The notes: a model not told the origin generated them from the letters alone. 64,000 nucleotides of DNA from Hydrocarboniphaga sp. (GCF_028291725.1 NZ_JAQGNT010000100.1:62001-126000), one strand, 5' to 3'. Positions 35,161 to 44,548 are shown, counted from the stretch's first letter. A program made the numbers and translations.

Positions 35161-36422
35161 AAACTCAGATCCCGACAAACCATGCAGCATCGCGATCTTG
35201 TCGTCGCGCACGTTCAGGTTGTCGTCGAGGATGCCGCCGGTGCCGGCGCTGTTTGGCGTATAGCACCAAGTAGAACGCGCTGCGCATGTCCTTGCCGATG
35301 AGGTGGTCGACGAGCGTGTCCTGCCACTGCCGGTCCTTGTCGCCCGATACGCCGCTGCCGTAATGGCTGCCGAACTCGCCGACGATCACGGTGGGGCCGA
35401 GCACGATCGGCGCGACCGGCTGGTAGCGGCCGAACAGCGTCTCCCAGCCGCTGGCGAAATTGTTCGGAAAATTCGCATCGTCGAACAAACTCTTGGACGC
35501 GCCTTCGAGTGCATCGGGTCCGTAGGTATGCGGGAACAGCACCAGCTTGTCGTCGGGAATCGCCAGCGGACGGTAAGACTCGGGCTGCAGGTTTTCGCCG
35601 TAGTTGATCGGCGGCGAGCTGTCCTCGATGCCGTCGTTGTTGACGTAGATGCCGTGCACGAAGATCAGCAGCTTCGGGTTCGCCGCGAGTAACGCGGCGG
35701 CCGCGTTTTCAGCGGCGAGCTTCCAGTCGTTCCCGACCTTGTATACGGCCTCTTCGCCCGGCCCCCAGCGCACGACATCGTGCGGCTCGTTGTACAGGTC
35801 GACGCCGACCAGGTGTGCGTTGCCGGCATAACGCGCCGCCACGAACACCGGGTCACGAATCCAGTTGTCGGCGGTGTAGGACTGGAAGTTGTAGGTCGGT
35901 GCGGTGCCGCCGTCGGCGTAGATCGCCGCATCCTCGACATGCCAGACCGGGTCGAGCGTGCCCTTGCTCAGCGAGTGGAAATCGAGCACAACGTACAGGC
36001 CCCGGCGATCCGCCTCGGCCATCCACAGGTCGAGGAATTCCAGCGGTGTCTTGCCGATGACGTCGCCGTTCAATACCGGGTCGACATAGGTATCCAGCGT
36101 GCCGCCTATGGTCAGCGGCGAGTACGGCGTCTCGGGCACGAACGGCAGCCGCACCGCGTTGAAGCCCAGATCTCTGACTTGCTGGATCTGCGCCTTCCAG
36201 CTCATCTTGTCCAGGTACTGTGCGGGATCAGGATCGCGGAGTCGAAGCCGAACATGTTGATGCCGCCCGGTTGCACCGCCTCGCCGCCGGGCGCGTAAAC
36301 CTTGCCGGCGCCAGTGGTATAGCTCCCGCTGTCGGCGTCGCCGTTCTTATCGCCACCACCGCCACCACAGGCGGTCAGCAGCAGGGCAAGCAACTGCGAT
36401 ATCAGGGGGATAGGGCGCGCAT
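35158..36422 (-). pseudogene. Glycoside hydrolase family 5 lipoprotein with three indels
   Basis: The pieces assemble into a complete exported GH5 enzyme. The acid/base Glu is in GVDLYNEPHDVV and the nucleophile Glu in VIVGEFGSHYG. Three small indels break it. Near 36405 one C is lost from a C-run, separating MRALSP from LISQLLALLLTAC (lipobox). Near 36215 two extra bases turn IPQYLDKMSWK into IPHSTWTR and a stop. Near 35263 one extra T separates AFY from CYTPNSAGTGGILDD. Everything else, including the C-terminus DDKIAMLHGLSG, is intact, so decay is recent or sequencing errors contribute. The longest intact frame starts at 36205. Confidence 0.82.
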
Positions 36423-36477
36423 GAGTACGGCGAGTCTAGTCGACGCGCACGACGGCTCGTTGCCGTTTAAACCAACT

Positions 36478-36543
36478 ACAAAAAACGGCGGGTCACGACC
36501 CGCCCTACGGGACTGATCTTCGGGCGGGTCGAGACCCGCCGTT
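36478..36543. repeat. Paired GTAG-foot REP (GGCGGGT type), copy 2
   Basis: AACGGCGGGTCACGACCCGC followed by CCTAC, a spacer, then GGGCGGGTCGAGACCCGCCG. It is the same family as 1126-1201, with the hairpins in a different relative arrangement. It lies 5 bp past the emrB stop codon. A further lone half unit occurs near 42167-42191. Confidence 0.7.
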
Positions 36544-36548
36544 ATGTC

Positions 36549-38111
36549 TCAATCCGCCGCCACCGCATGTGCGGCGCCGCGCGGTCTGCGCGTGAACCAC
36601 ACCAGCCCTGCAACCGCGAAGCTGATCCAGCCGCAGATCCAGAAGAAATCCAGCGCCGACATCAGATAGGCCTGGCTGCTCATCGTGCGCGTGAGCGCGC
36701 CGACCGCCTGCTGGTCGCTGAGCCCGAGATCGTTCATCGCACCGAGCGCCTGCTGCAGCCGCGGATCGTAGACGCTGGTGGCCTCGGCGAGCCGCGTCTG
36801 GTGCAGCGCCGCGTGGCGGTCCCAGAACGTGGTCACTATCGAAGTCGCGAACGCGCCGGCGGTGATGCGCAGGAAGTTCGACAGCCCGGATGCCGCCGGA
36901 ATCTTCGCGTCGGGAACGCCGTCGAGCAGGATCGTCAGCATCGCGACGAAGAACATCGACATGCCGATGCCCTGCACCAGCAGCGGCATCGTGTAGCTCA
37001 GGTATCCCGCGTCGGCGGTATAGCCCGCGCGCATGAAGTACGAGATGCCGAAGATGATGAACGCGCTCATGCCGAAGATGCGCGGATCGAAGCGGCCGAT
37101 GTTCTTGCCCACCAGCGGCGACAGCAGCACCGCGACCAGGCCGCTCGGCGCCGCCACCAGGCCGGCCCAGGTGGCGGTGTAGCCGAGCCAGGTCTGCATC
37201 CACAGCGGCTGCAGTACCACCGAGCCGAAGAACAGCGCGTAGCCGACGCAGAACGCGAGCACGCCGAACGCGAAGTTGCGGTTCTTGAACAGCGACAGGT
37301 CGATGATCGGGTTCTTCTCGCCGAGTTCCCAGATCATGAAGGCGACGAAGCCGACGCCGGCGACGATCGCCTCGACGACGATCGCGGTCGACGAGAACCA
37401 GTCCTGGTCCTTGCCGGTGTCGAGCATGATCTGCAGCGCGCCAACCCAGACCACGAGCAGGCTTAAGCCCACGCTGTCGATCGGGATCCTGCGCGTCGGG
37501 GTTTCGCGGCCCTTCAGACCGCTCCAGCAGATCGCGGCGCAGAACAGGCCCACCGGCACGTTGATCAAAAATATCCACGGCCAGGAATAGTTGTCGGAAA
37601 TGTGGCCGCCGAGGATCGGGCCGCAGATCGGCGCGACCAGGGTCGTCATCGACCAGATCGCCAGTGCCGTGCCTTTTTTCTGCGGTGGGAAGATCGACAT
37701 CAGCAGCGCCTGCGATCCGGGGATCATCGGCCCCGATACCGCGCCCTGCAGCACGCGGAACATGATCAGCGACGACAGGCTCCAGGCGACGCCGCACAGA
37801 AACGAGGCGATGGTGAACGCGAGCACCGACAGCACGAACACGCGCACCACGCCGAAGCGCTGCATCAGCCAGCCGGTCAGCGGTACCGAGATGCCGTTGG
37901 CGACCGCGAACGAGGTGATCACCCAGGTGCCCTGGTCGCTGCTGACGCCGAGGTTGCCGGAGATCGTCGGGATCGACACGTTGGCGATCGTGGTGTCGAG
38001 CACCTGCATGAAGGTGCCGACCGCGAGCGCGGTCGCGACCAGTGCGTGCGAGCCCTTGACCGGCGGTGGCGTCGTCGCTGGCGCCGCCGCGGTGCCGGCG
38101 GAGCCGCTCAT
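36549..38111 (-). CDS. emrB: EmrB-type DHA2 multidrug MFS pump
   Basis: This 520-residue protein has about 14 membrane segments and starts at the ATG at 38109-38111, overlapping emrA by 4 bp. DHA2 signatures include MQVLDTTIANVSIPTISGNL and WVITSFAVANGISVPLTGWL, plus motif C as GPILGGHISDNYSWPWIF. With EmrA and an outer-membrane channel it forms a tripartite pump driven by protons, exporting hydrophobic toxins. The order marR-nodT-emrA-emrB on one transcript is a common arrangement. Confidence 0.95.
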   Translation of the reverse strand: MSGSAGTAAAPATTPPPVKGSHALVATALAVGTFMQVLDTTIANVSIPTISGNLGVSSDQGTWVITSFAVANGISVPLTGWLMQRFGVVRVFVLSVLAFTIASFLCGVAWSLSSLIMFRVLQGAVSGPMIPGSQALLMSIFPPQKKGTALAIWSMTTLVAPICGPILGGHISDNYSWPWIFLINVPVGLFCAAICWSGLKGRETPTRRIPIDSVGLSLLVVWVGALQIMLDTGKDQDWFSSTAIVVEAIVAGVGFVAFMIWELGEKNPIIDLSLFKNRNFAFGVLAFCVGYALFFGSVVLQPLWMQTWLGYTATWAGLVAAPSGLVAVLLSPLVGKNIGRFDPRIFGMSAFIIFGISYFMRAGYTADAGYLSYTMPLLVQGIGMSMFFVAMLTILLDGVPDAKIPAASGLSNFLRITAGAFATSIVTTFWDRHAALHQTRLAEATSVYDPRLQQALGAMNDLGLSDQQAVGALTRTMSSQAYLMSALDFFWICGWISFAVAGLVWFTRRPRGAAHAVAAD

Positions 38112-39316
38112 GGCGCGGCGTGACCGCCGCCGGCGCCGCCCGGCAGGCCGGCGTTGTCGGCGATGATCTGCGCGATCCTGGCGTCGATCACGTTGTCATG
38201 GTCTTCGGAGATCGCGGTCCGCTGCGACTGGGCGCGCACCTGTGATGCGACCAGCGAGCCGGAGGTGTCGTGCAGATCGACTTCGGCTTTCATCGACAGG
38301 CCGACGCGCAGCGGATGCTGGGCGAGTTCGTTCGGATCGAGCGCGATGCGTACCGGCACGCGCTGCACGATCTTGATCCAGTTGCCGCTGGCGTTCTGCG
38401 CCGGCAGCAGCGCGAAGGCGCTGCCGCTGCCGGCACCCAGGCCGGCGATCTTGCCGTGATAGACCACGTCGCCGCCGTACAGATCGGCCTGCAGTTCCAC
38501 CGGCTGGCCGATGCGCATGCGCGGCAGCTGCACCTCCTTGAAGTTGGCGTCGACCCAGGCCTGATCCAGCGGCACCACCGCGAGCAGCGGCGTGCCGGCA
38601 GCGATACGCGCGCCGATCTGCACGCCGCGGCGCGCGACCACGCCGGCCACCGGTGCATTGATCCTCGTGCGCTTCAGCGCCAGCGCGACTTCGCGCACCT
38701 TGCTTGCAGCCGCCAGCACCTGCGGGTTGGTTTCGATCTGCGTGCCGCTGATCTGCGCCTGCGTTGTGGTCAGGCTTTCATTGCTGACGTTGAGCGCCGC
38801 GGACAGCTGCGCGACCTGGTCCTTGGCGTGCTGCAGTTCTTCGGCCGAGACGCTGCCGTCGTTGGCCGATATCTGGCGGCGTCGCAGATCGGCCTGTGCC
38901 GCAGCCAGCGCGACCTGGCGTTCGCGGATCTGCGCTTTCAGGCCCTCGGCCTGCGAGAACACGCCGCGCACCTGGCGCACGCTGCGCGCCAGCTCGGCCT
39001 GGGCCGTCGCCATCGCCACTTCCGCGTCGGCCGGATCGAGTTCGAGCAGCGGCTGGCCGCGTTCGACATGCTGGGTGTCATCGACATGCAGCGCGATCAC
39101 GGTGCCGGCGACTTCAGAGGTGATCTGCACCAGGTCGCTGGACACGTAGGCGTCGTCGGTGTGTTCGAAGAAGCGCGCATGCAGGTACCAGTACGCGGCG
39201 TAGCCGGCGAGCGCGACGATCACGATCAGCGCGACGCCGATCAGCCGTCCGCGGCGCGGGTTGCCGGGAGCAGGAGCTGCGGGCGCGCCGGCAGCGGTTT
39301 GAGAAGTCTGATTCAT
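38108..39316 (-). CDS. emrA: EmrA-type membrane fusion protein
   Basis: This 402-residue HlyD-family adaptor starts at the ATG at 39314-39316. One N-terminal membrane helix (LIGVALIVIVALAGYAAYWY) is followed by a split biotinyl-lipoyl domain (DDAYVSSDLVQITSEVAGTV; INAPVAGVVARRGVQIGARI). A long coiled-coil hairpin lies between them (about residues 100-215). It links EmrB to the outer-membrane channel. It overlaps nodT and emrB by 4 bp each, so the three are translationally coupled. Confidence 0.95.
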   Translation of the reverse strand: MNQTSQTAAGAPAAPAPGNPRRGRLIGVALIVIVALAGYAAYWYLHARFFEHTDDAYVSSDLVQITSEVAGTVIALHVDDTQHVERGQPLLELDPADAEVAMATAQAELARSVRQVRGVFSQAEGLKAQIRERQVALAAAQADLRRRQISANDGSVSAEELQHAKDQVAQLSAALNVSNESLTTTQAQISGTQIETNPQVLAAASKVREVALALKRTRINAPVAGVVARRGVQIGARIAAGTPLLAVVPLDQAWVDANFKEVQLPRMRIGQPVELQADLYGGDVVYHGKIAGLGAGSGSAFALLPAQNASGNWIKIVQRVPVRIALDPNELAQHPLRVGLSMKAEVDLHDTSGSLVASQVRAQSQRTAISEDHDNVIDARIAQIIADNAGLPGGAGGGHAAP

Positions 39317-40992
39317 GAGGAAGCTCCGGAACCGGCGACGGCCGAAGAAGGTGAGGAAGGAATGGAGTTGTCGGCGGCCGCCGTGTCGGCCGGCGGCTCG
39401 AAGCTGCCGCCCAGGGTCAGCAGCAGGGTCACGCGCGCGATCACCAGGTTTGCATCAATCCCAACGGTGGCAGCGCGCAGGCCGAGCAGCTGCGTTTCGG
39501 CGTTCAGCACCGTCAGCTGCGACGTTAGGCCTGATTTGTAGCGGCTCTTGGCCAGATCGTAGGCGGCCTGGGCCGCGACCAGGCTCTGCTCGGATTCGAC
39601 GCGCTGGCGCATCAGCGAATCGCCGCGGCTGAGCGCGTCGGAGACGTCGCGCACCGCGCCGAGCACGGTGTCGTTGTACTGCGAAACCGTGCCGTCGATC
39701 TCGGCCGTCGCGCCGAGGTAGCCGGCCTCGAGCCGATGCGCGTCGAAGATCGGCAGATGGATCGCCGGGCCGACGCCGTAGGCGGCGCTGTTGGAATCCA
39801 GCAGCTTGTCGAGACCCACGGCCTGGAAGCCGGCGAAGGCACGCAGGCTGATGTCCGGATAGAACGCGGCCTTGGCTGCCGCGCGATCGGCGGTTGCCGC
39901 ATCGATGCGCGCCTTGGCCGCGATCACGTCGGGGCGATGTGCCAGCAGATCCATCGGCAGCGCATCGGGCAGCGGCAGCGCGGTGTCGAGTTTCAGCTGC
40001 GGGCGCTGGATCCTGTCGTACCAGTCGGCGCCGTGACCAGCCAGCGCGGCGAGGCGATGCACGGCGACATCGCGCTGGTTCTCGGCCATCAGCCGCGCCA
40101 GCCGCGCCTGCGGCACCAGCGCCTCGGCGTTCTTCACTTCCACCGCGGTGTCGAGGCCGGCATGCAAGCGGCTTTGGGCGAGCCGCAACAGCGACTCGCG
40201 CTGCGTCTGCGCGTCGGCCGCGACGTCGGCGAGCGCGTAGGCGCGATACAGGTCGACATAGGCCTGCGCGATCGAACCGGCCAGTGCCAGGCGAGCGCTG
40301 GCGCGGTCGAGTTCGGCGGCGTAGGCCTGGCTGCTGGCGGCCTGCAGCAGGCTGGCCTGGCGACCCCAGAAATCCAGATCCCAGCCCAGGTTCAGCCCCA
40401 GCTCGCCGATCCAGTACACGCCGCCACCGCCGGCGCCGATATGCAAATCCTTCGGCGGCGCGGTGTAGTTTTCGGACAGGCGCTGACGGATCTCGTTGCC
40501 GTCCAGCGTCAGCTGCGGCTGGCTGCCGGCGCCGGCTGCCAGGGCCTGCGCCTGGGCACGGCGCACGCGTGCAATCGCCTCGTCCAGGCTCGGGCTGTGC
40601 GCGAACGCCTCCTCGATCAGCGAGTCCAGCTGCGAGTCGCCGAAGCCTTTCCACCACTGCTTGTCGACGCTCATCATCCGCTGTTGCGACAGGCCGAGCT
40701 GCTGCGGGCTCACGGCAGCAACCGCGGGCGCGGTCTTGGGCACGGTGACGCAGCCGGCGGCGAGCAGCAAGGCGGCCGGTGCCAGTACCGCGGCACAGAG
40801 GTTTCGCAGCAAAGGCGCGAAGGGATGGGGGCGCGAGACAAGGCGCGAGGAGGAGTCATAGCCGTAGCTATGGCGACGACGAGCAACGCCGTATCGCGCC
40901 ACCAGACCGAGCGGATTTGTTGCGAAACCTCTGTGCCGCGGTACTACAGTGGCCAGCGTCCTGGGCAGCGCGTGATACGGGAATGGGCGCAT
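39313..40992 (-). CDS. NodT-family outer membrane efflux lipoprotein with an insertion in its signal peptide
   Basis: This 559-residue protein starts at the ATG at 40990-40992, which shares bases with the marR stop (TGATG). The mature part is a normal outer-membrane factor: GCVTVPKTAP, WWKGFGDSQLDSLIEEAFAH and two OEP domains ending at about residue 540. The lipobox Cys is at position 81, far too late for a signal peptide. Residues 18-69 come from the palindromic element at 40785-40944. Without these 52 residues the N-terminus would read MRPFPYHALPRTLATVV followed by LAPAALLLAAGC, a perfect lipoprotein signal. The surviving LLRNLCAAVLAPAALLLAAG could still act if translation began within the insert, but no good start is seen. 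Confidence 0.87.
   Translation of the reverse strand: MRPFPYHALPRTLATVVPRHRGFATNPLGLVARYGVARRRHSYGYDSSSRLVSRPHPFAPLLRNLCAAVLAPAALLLAAGCVTVPKTAPAVAAVSPQQLGLSQQRMMSVDKQWWKGFGDSQLDSLIEEAFAHSPSLDEAIARVRRAQAQALAAGAGSQPQLTLDGNEIRQRLSENYTAPPKDLHIGAGGGGVYWIGELGLNLGWDLDFWGRQASLLQAASSQAYAAELDRASARLALAGSIAQAYVDLYRAYALADVAADAQTQRESLLRLAQSRLHAGLDTAVEVKNAEALVPQARLARLMAENQRDVAVHRLAALAGHGADWYDRIQRPQLKLDTALPLPDALPMDLLAHRPDVIAAKARIDAATADRAAAKAAFYPDISLRAFAGFQAVGLDKLLDSNSAAYGVGPAIHLPIFDAHRLEAGYLGATAEIDGTVSQYNDTVLGAVRDVSDALSRGDSLMRQRVESEQSLVAAQAAYDLAKSRYKSGLTSQLTVLNAETQLLGLRAATVGIDANLVIARVTLLLTLGGSFEPPADTAAADNSIPSSPSSAVAGSGASS
40785..40944. mobile_element. MITE-like palindromic element, copy 2, in frame in nodT
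   Basis: Arms GTACCGCGGCACAGAGGTTT plus CGCAGCAAA and their complement TTTGTTGCGAAACCTCTGTG plus CCGCGGTAC differ by one base in 29. The core at 40836-40888 matches that of 5843-5894 (AGACAAGGCGCGAGGAGGAG, CATAG, spacer, CTATGG, GACGACGAGCAACG), but the arms are unrelated. The net length between the two GTAC ends is 156 bp, 52 codons. Confidence 0.8.
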
Positions 40993-41462
40993 CAGGATTC
41001 TCCGCCGCCGGCATCCGCCCGGATGGTAGCGATCAGTTTGTTGAGCAGACGCGACAGCTCGTTGAATTCGGCCTTGCTGAAATCGGTGAGCGCGTCGTTG
41101 AGGCGGTCGACGATGATCGGCGTCAGTTCTGTGGTTTTCTGCAGGCCCGCCGTGGTCAGTTGCAGATACACCACGCGGCGGTCTTCCTTGCTGCGTTCGC
41201 GCGCGACGTAGCCGCGCTCCTCGAGCTGATCCAGCAGCCGCGTCAACGCGCCGGTATCGTGGCGCAACGCGCGGCACAGGTCGCTGGCGGTGACCTCCTT
41301 GCCCTCTTTCAGCCGGATCAGAACGATCCACTGCGCGAACGACAGGTCGTGCCCCAGGAAGGCTTCGGTGGCGCGGTCGAGCATCAGCGAATGGGCGACT
41401 TTCACCAGATAGCCGATGCTGCTTGCCGACCTGAAATTCGCGGTGCTGTAGTGCTTGGCCAT
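40992..41462 (-). CDS. MarR-family repressor of the emr operon
   Basis: This 156-residue protein starts at the ATG at 41460-41462. It has a winged helix-turn-helix: VTASDLCRALRHDTGALTRL and LDQLEERGYVARERSKEDRR with the wing RVVYLQLTTAG. As the first gene of marR-nodT-emrA-emrB it most likely represses its own operon and releases DNA on binding a phenolic or drug ligand. An AT-containing palindrome just upstream (CAGATATTGTCCGGGCAGATACTGATC region) may be its operator; this is a guess. Confidence 0.93.
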   Translation of the reverse strand: MAKHYSTANFRSASSIGYLVKVAHSLMLDRATEAFLGHDLSFAQWIVLIRLKEGKEVTASDLCRALRHDTGALTRLLDQLEERGYVARERSKEDRRVVYLQLTTAGLQKTTELTPIIVDRLNDALTDFSKAEFNELSRLLNKLIATIRADAGGGES

Positions 41463-41593
41463 CAGTTATTGCTGCCTAGGCAGATATTGTCCGGGCAGAT
41501 ACTGATCCGACAGCAACTGCCTGTCAAGATTGTTTCGGCGTGTTTCGAGCGGCTTTCCGGTGCAGCGCGGCAGTGCGCGCCGGATCGAAACGA

Positions 41594-42097
41594 TCAGGCG
41601 TCGGCGGGCGTCGGCTCGCGCACCACGTAGAGCCGCAGCATCAGCGTCACGAACAGCACCACCCACATGCCGTTGAACACGATCACCGACTGCAGATCGG
41701 CGCCGGTGTCGCGGTAGGTGCGCACTTCCCAGACCATGTAGAACGTCATCGCGTAGGCCATCATGCCGCTCATGAAAGTCGCCAGCGCGCGATAGCCTCG
41801 ATGCCGCTGCCTGCCCCGCAGAAACACGATCAGTGAGAGCAGGTAGAACCAGCCGAAGAAGTAGGTATCGAACTCGTTGATCATCTGCAGCCAGATCGGG
41901 ATGTTCGCGTACAGCGGTTCCACTTTCGTGTAGCCGAGCCAGGCGCGGCCGACCCAGCTGTCGGCGCAGGGTCCGGCGGCGCCCTGCATCAGCCCGGCCC
42001 AGCCGCAGCCGAGCAGGAACATCGGCGTGTAGACGAAGGACGTGAAGCCGGCGAGCGCGAACAGCAGCATCAGGAAGCGGTCGATCCAGCGGGCCAT
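41594..42097 (-). CDS. Four-helix membrane protein, possibly EXPERA-like
   Basis: This 167-residue protein starts at the ATG at 42095-42097. Four hydrophobic segments are visible: LMLLFALAGFTSFVYTPMFL; FGWFYLLSLIVFL; ALATFMSGMMAYAMTFYMVW; FNGMWVVLFVTLMLRLY. Acidic and aromatic residues near membranes (INEFDTYFFGWFY) loosely recall EXPERA proteins (emopamil-binding protein/TMEM97), which bind sterols. It lies beside, and divergent from, a TetR and P450 cluster, in keeping with lipid or steroid handling. The family assignment is tentative. Confidence 0.6.
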   Translation of the reverse strand: MARWIDRFLMLLFALAGFTSFVYTPMFLLGCGWAGLMQGAAGPCADSWVGRAWLGYTKVEPLYANIPIWLQMINEFDTYFFGWFYLLSLIVFLRGRQRHRGYRALATFMSGMMAYAMTFYMVWEVRTYRDTGADLQSVIVFNGMWVVLFVTLMLRLYVVREPTPADA

Positions 42098-42249
42098 GGC
42101 GTCTCTCTGCAGTTTGTCGTGAGCGGACAGTGCCGCAATGGCGCCGCATCAACGTCGTCCTTTTGCAGGGCGGGTCGTAAGCCGCCGTACGCAGCCACGT
42201 AGTCCGACCGGAGGATGAAATTCGGTGGCCGGTTCTCGAAACTGGCCGC

Positions 42250-42960
42250 ATGAACCCGGACTCCGCCGACCCGATCGCCCTCAGCGCCGTGCTGCCGAAC
42301 CGCGTCGGCCGTCCGCCGCGGGTGAACCTGCAGCTGATCGTCGATGCCGCGCTGGCGATCGGGCTCGACCGGGTCAGCCTGCCGATGGTCGCGGACAGGC
42401 TCGGCGTCGGCTCGTCGACGCTGTATCGCCACGTGCGCAATCGCGACGAGCTGCTGCGGCTGGCGACGGTCAAGGTCGCGCTCGAACGCCGCCTGCCAAC
42501 CGGTGTCGGGCTGCACTGGTCCGAGCTGGCCGGGCGCTACGCCGAGAGCCTGTTCGAGTCGCTGGCGCGCGAGCCGCTGGTGATCCAGGAGCTGATGCGC
42601 GGCCGGCTCGGCCCGGATATCGAGGTTGATTATCTGGAGCCCTTTCTGGAGGCGATGAGCCAGCACGGCTTCGCGCCCGGCGAGGGTCTGCAGCTGTTCC
42701 GCGCGATCGGCATGCTGGCGGTCGGCGCGGCGGTCGCGGCCACCGCGCAGCAGTCGCGAGCCTCCGGCGGCGAGGAGGGTGAGGCCTTTGCACGCGCGCT
42801 CGCGGAGCGTCCCGCCGGCGCGCTGCCGCGGATCCGCGCGGCGCTGGCCGCGAATGTCGATCTGAACGCCGGTGACTGGAAGACGCTGTTGCGGCATCTG
42901 CTCAGCGGCGTGGCCGCGGCGCGCGGCGAGATCCTGCCTTGCGCCGGCGCGGTGCCGTGA
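42250..42960 (+). CDS. TetR-family regulator
   Basis: This 236-residue protein has an N-terminal TetR helix-turn-helix (LPMVADRLGVGSSTLYRHVR, followed by NRDELL). The ligand-binding half is helical with a Gly/Ala-rich tail. The short first helix and TLYRHV resemble TetR proteins with a C-terminal TetR_C_11-like domain. It lies 96 bp upstream of the P450 gene in the same direction and is divergent from the four-helix membrane protein, so it may control both. The ligand is unknown. Confidence 0.9.
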   Translation: MNPDSADPIALSAVLPNRVGRPPRVNLQLIVDAALAIGLDRVSLPMVADRLGVGSSTLYRHVRNRDELLRLATVKVALERRLPTGVGLHWSELAGRYAESLFESLAREPLVIQELMRGRLGPDIEVDYLEPFLEAMSQHGFAPGEGLQLFRAIGMLAVGAAVAATAQQSRASGGEEGEAFARALAERPAGALPRIRAALAANVDLNAGDWKTLLRHLLSGVAAARGEILPCAGAVP

Positions 42961-43056
42961 ATCGCGTGGGAGCGGCGCCGTTCTAGCCGGAAATCAGTGC
43001 GAAACCCGTGGCCGGGCCCGATTGCAAACGCCCGTCCCGATCACCAGGAGACCCAG

Positions 43057-44358
43057 ATGAACCCTGTCGCCCGCTCCGCCGTTGCCGCTCCAGCCGATCC
43101 CGTCGGCGCGCGGCCGTCGAGCCGTCTCGAAATCGACGGCCGTCTGTTCAATCCGTATTCCAAGGACTTCATCCGCTCGCCCTGGGATGCCTGGGACCGC
43201 CTGGTGCGCGATTACCCGGTGTGCTGGCACAAGGACCTGCAGATGTGGGTCTGCAGCAGCCACGACGCCTGCTCGGAGATGCTGAAGGACACGCGCTTCT
43301 CGACCAACTACAAGAACTGGGAGCATGCGCCGGCGCCCAAGCCAGAGGCCGACAAGAACCATTTCGAAAAGGCGATCGACGCGGGGCTGTTCGCCGTGGA
43401 AGTGCGCGAGCACCTGCGGCTGCGCAAGCTGACGATGCCGGCGTTCTCCAAGCCGGTGATGATGAAGATCGACGCCAAGATCCGCGATCTGATCGTGACC
43501 TGCTTCGACGAGATCGGCAGTCCAGCGACTTTCGATGCGTTCGAGATGATCGCCGAGAAGCTGCCGGTGCGGTCGATCGCGCGCATGGTCGGCGTGCCCA
43601 CCGACATGGAGAATTTCTTCCACGACTTTGCTGTCAACGTGGTCACTGCCACGCGCATCAACCTGCCGCTGAAACGCCGCGAGCAGGCGATCCAGGACAC
43701 GCTGCCGGGGTTCCAGTATTTTCTCGATCTGATCCGGCAGCGCCGGGCCGCGCCGCATCCGGGCGACGACTTCGTCGGCAGCCTGATCTCCGCGTCCGAT
43801 AACGGCGATCGCCTGGACGACTACAGTATCGTGTCGGTGATCCAGGCGGTGATCGTCGCCGGCTCGGATACCGCGACCGATCTTCACACCTACGCGCTGC
43901 AGGGCCTGCTGAAAAATCCGCAGCAGTTCGCGCTGCTGAAGCAGCAGCCGGAGCTGATGGAGAACGCGATCATCGAGCTGCTGCGCTACGGCGCGTTCGG
44001 CAAGACGCCGCAGTTCCGCTTCGCCGCGCAGGACGCCGAGTTCTGGGGTCAGCCGATCAAAAAAGGCCAGTCGATCCTGCTGAATCTGACGGCGGCCTGG
44101 GTCGACCCGCAGAAGTGGCCGAACCCGCGCCAGCTCGATATCACGCGCAAGATGGACGGCAACATCGTGTTCGGCGCCGGCGCGCATTTCTGCATCGGCA
44201 CCTACCTGGTGCGGGTGCAGGGCGGCCTGATGATCCAGGAGTTCGCCCGGCGTTTCCCGAACGCGGAGCTGCTCAATGGTGACGGCGAGGTCGACTACGA
44301 CTACCAGCATCACAACGCGCGGCGCATCAACAAGCTGATGATCAAGACCCATCTGTGA
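43057..44358 (+). CDS. Cytochrome P450 (bacterial soluble class)
   Basis: This 433-residue P450 starts at the ATG at 43057-43059 behind AGGAG; an in-frame start 20 codons earlier lacks a ribosome binding site. The I-helix oxygen-binding motif is AGSDT at 268-272. The ExxR pair is Glu307/Arg310. The heme loop is FGAGAHFCIG with Cys379 as axial ligand. It is likely a monooxygenase on a hydrophobic substrate (terpene, steroid or alkyl chain). The next gene is a rubredoxin, and a DUF1329 protein and an aldehyde dehydrogenase follow, suggesting hydroxylation then oxidation of a side chain. Confidence 0.95.
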   Translation: MNPVARSAVAAPADPVGARPSSRLEIDGRLFNPYSKDFIRSPWDAWDRLVRDYPVCWHKDLQMWVCSSHDACSEMLKDTRFSTNYKNWEHAPAPKPEADKNHFEKAIDAGLFAVEVREHLRLRKLTMPAFSKPVMMKIDAKIRDLIVTCFDEIGSPATFDAFEMIAEKLPVRSIARMVGVPTDMENFFHDFAVNVVTATRINLPLKRREQAIQDTLPGFQYFLDLIRQRRAAPHPGDDFVGSLISASDNGDRLDDYSIVSVIQAVIVAGSDTATDLHTYALQGLLKNPQQFALLKQQPELMENAIIELLRYGAFGKTPQFRFAAQDAEFWGQPIKKGQSILLNLTAAWVDPQKWPNPRQLDITRKMDGNIVFGAGAHFCIGTYLVRVQGGLMIQEFARRFPNAELLNGDGEVDYDYQHHNARRINKLMIKTHL

Positions 44359-44371
44359 AAGGCGGCGATCG

Positions 44372-44548
44372 ATGCCGACGCATCAGCGATGGATCTGCGT
44401 GATCTGCGGCTTCATCTACGACGAGGCCATCGGGATGCCCGAGCACGGCATCGGTCCGGGGCAGCGCTTCGAGGATCTGCCGGAGAACTGGATCTGCCCG
44501 GAATGCGGATCGCCGAAGTCGGCGTTCGAGGTCTACACCGGCATCTGA
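44372..44548 (+). CDS. Rubredoxin
   Basis: This 58-residue protein begins at ATG 44372, 13 bp after the P450 stop. Four Cys ligands in two CxxC pairs (Cys9/Cys12 in CVICGF, Cys42/Cys45 in CPECG) with the typical LPENWICPECG block make it a one-iron rubredoxin. Rubredoxins carry single electrons, for example to alkane hydroxylase AlkB. Here the tight link to a P450 suggests it may pass electrons to that enzyme, which would be an unusual partner; no ferredoxin or ferredoxin reductase is nearby. Confidence 0.93.
   Translation: MPTHQRWICVICGFIYDEAIGMPEHGIGPGQRFEDLPENWICPECGSPKSAFEVYTGI

Noticed and set aside
42167-42191. Operator for the TetR/P450 genes
   Set aside because: The palindromic GGCGGGTCGTAAGCCGCC-like sequence looks like a lone decayed REP unit rather than a TetR site.
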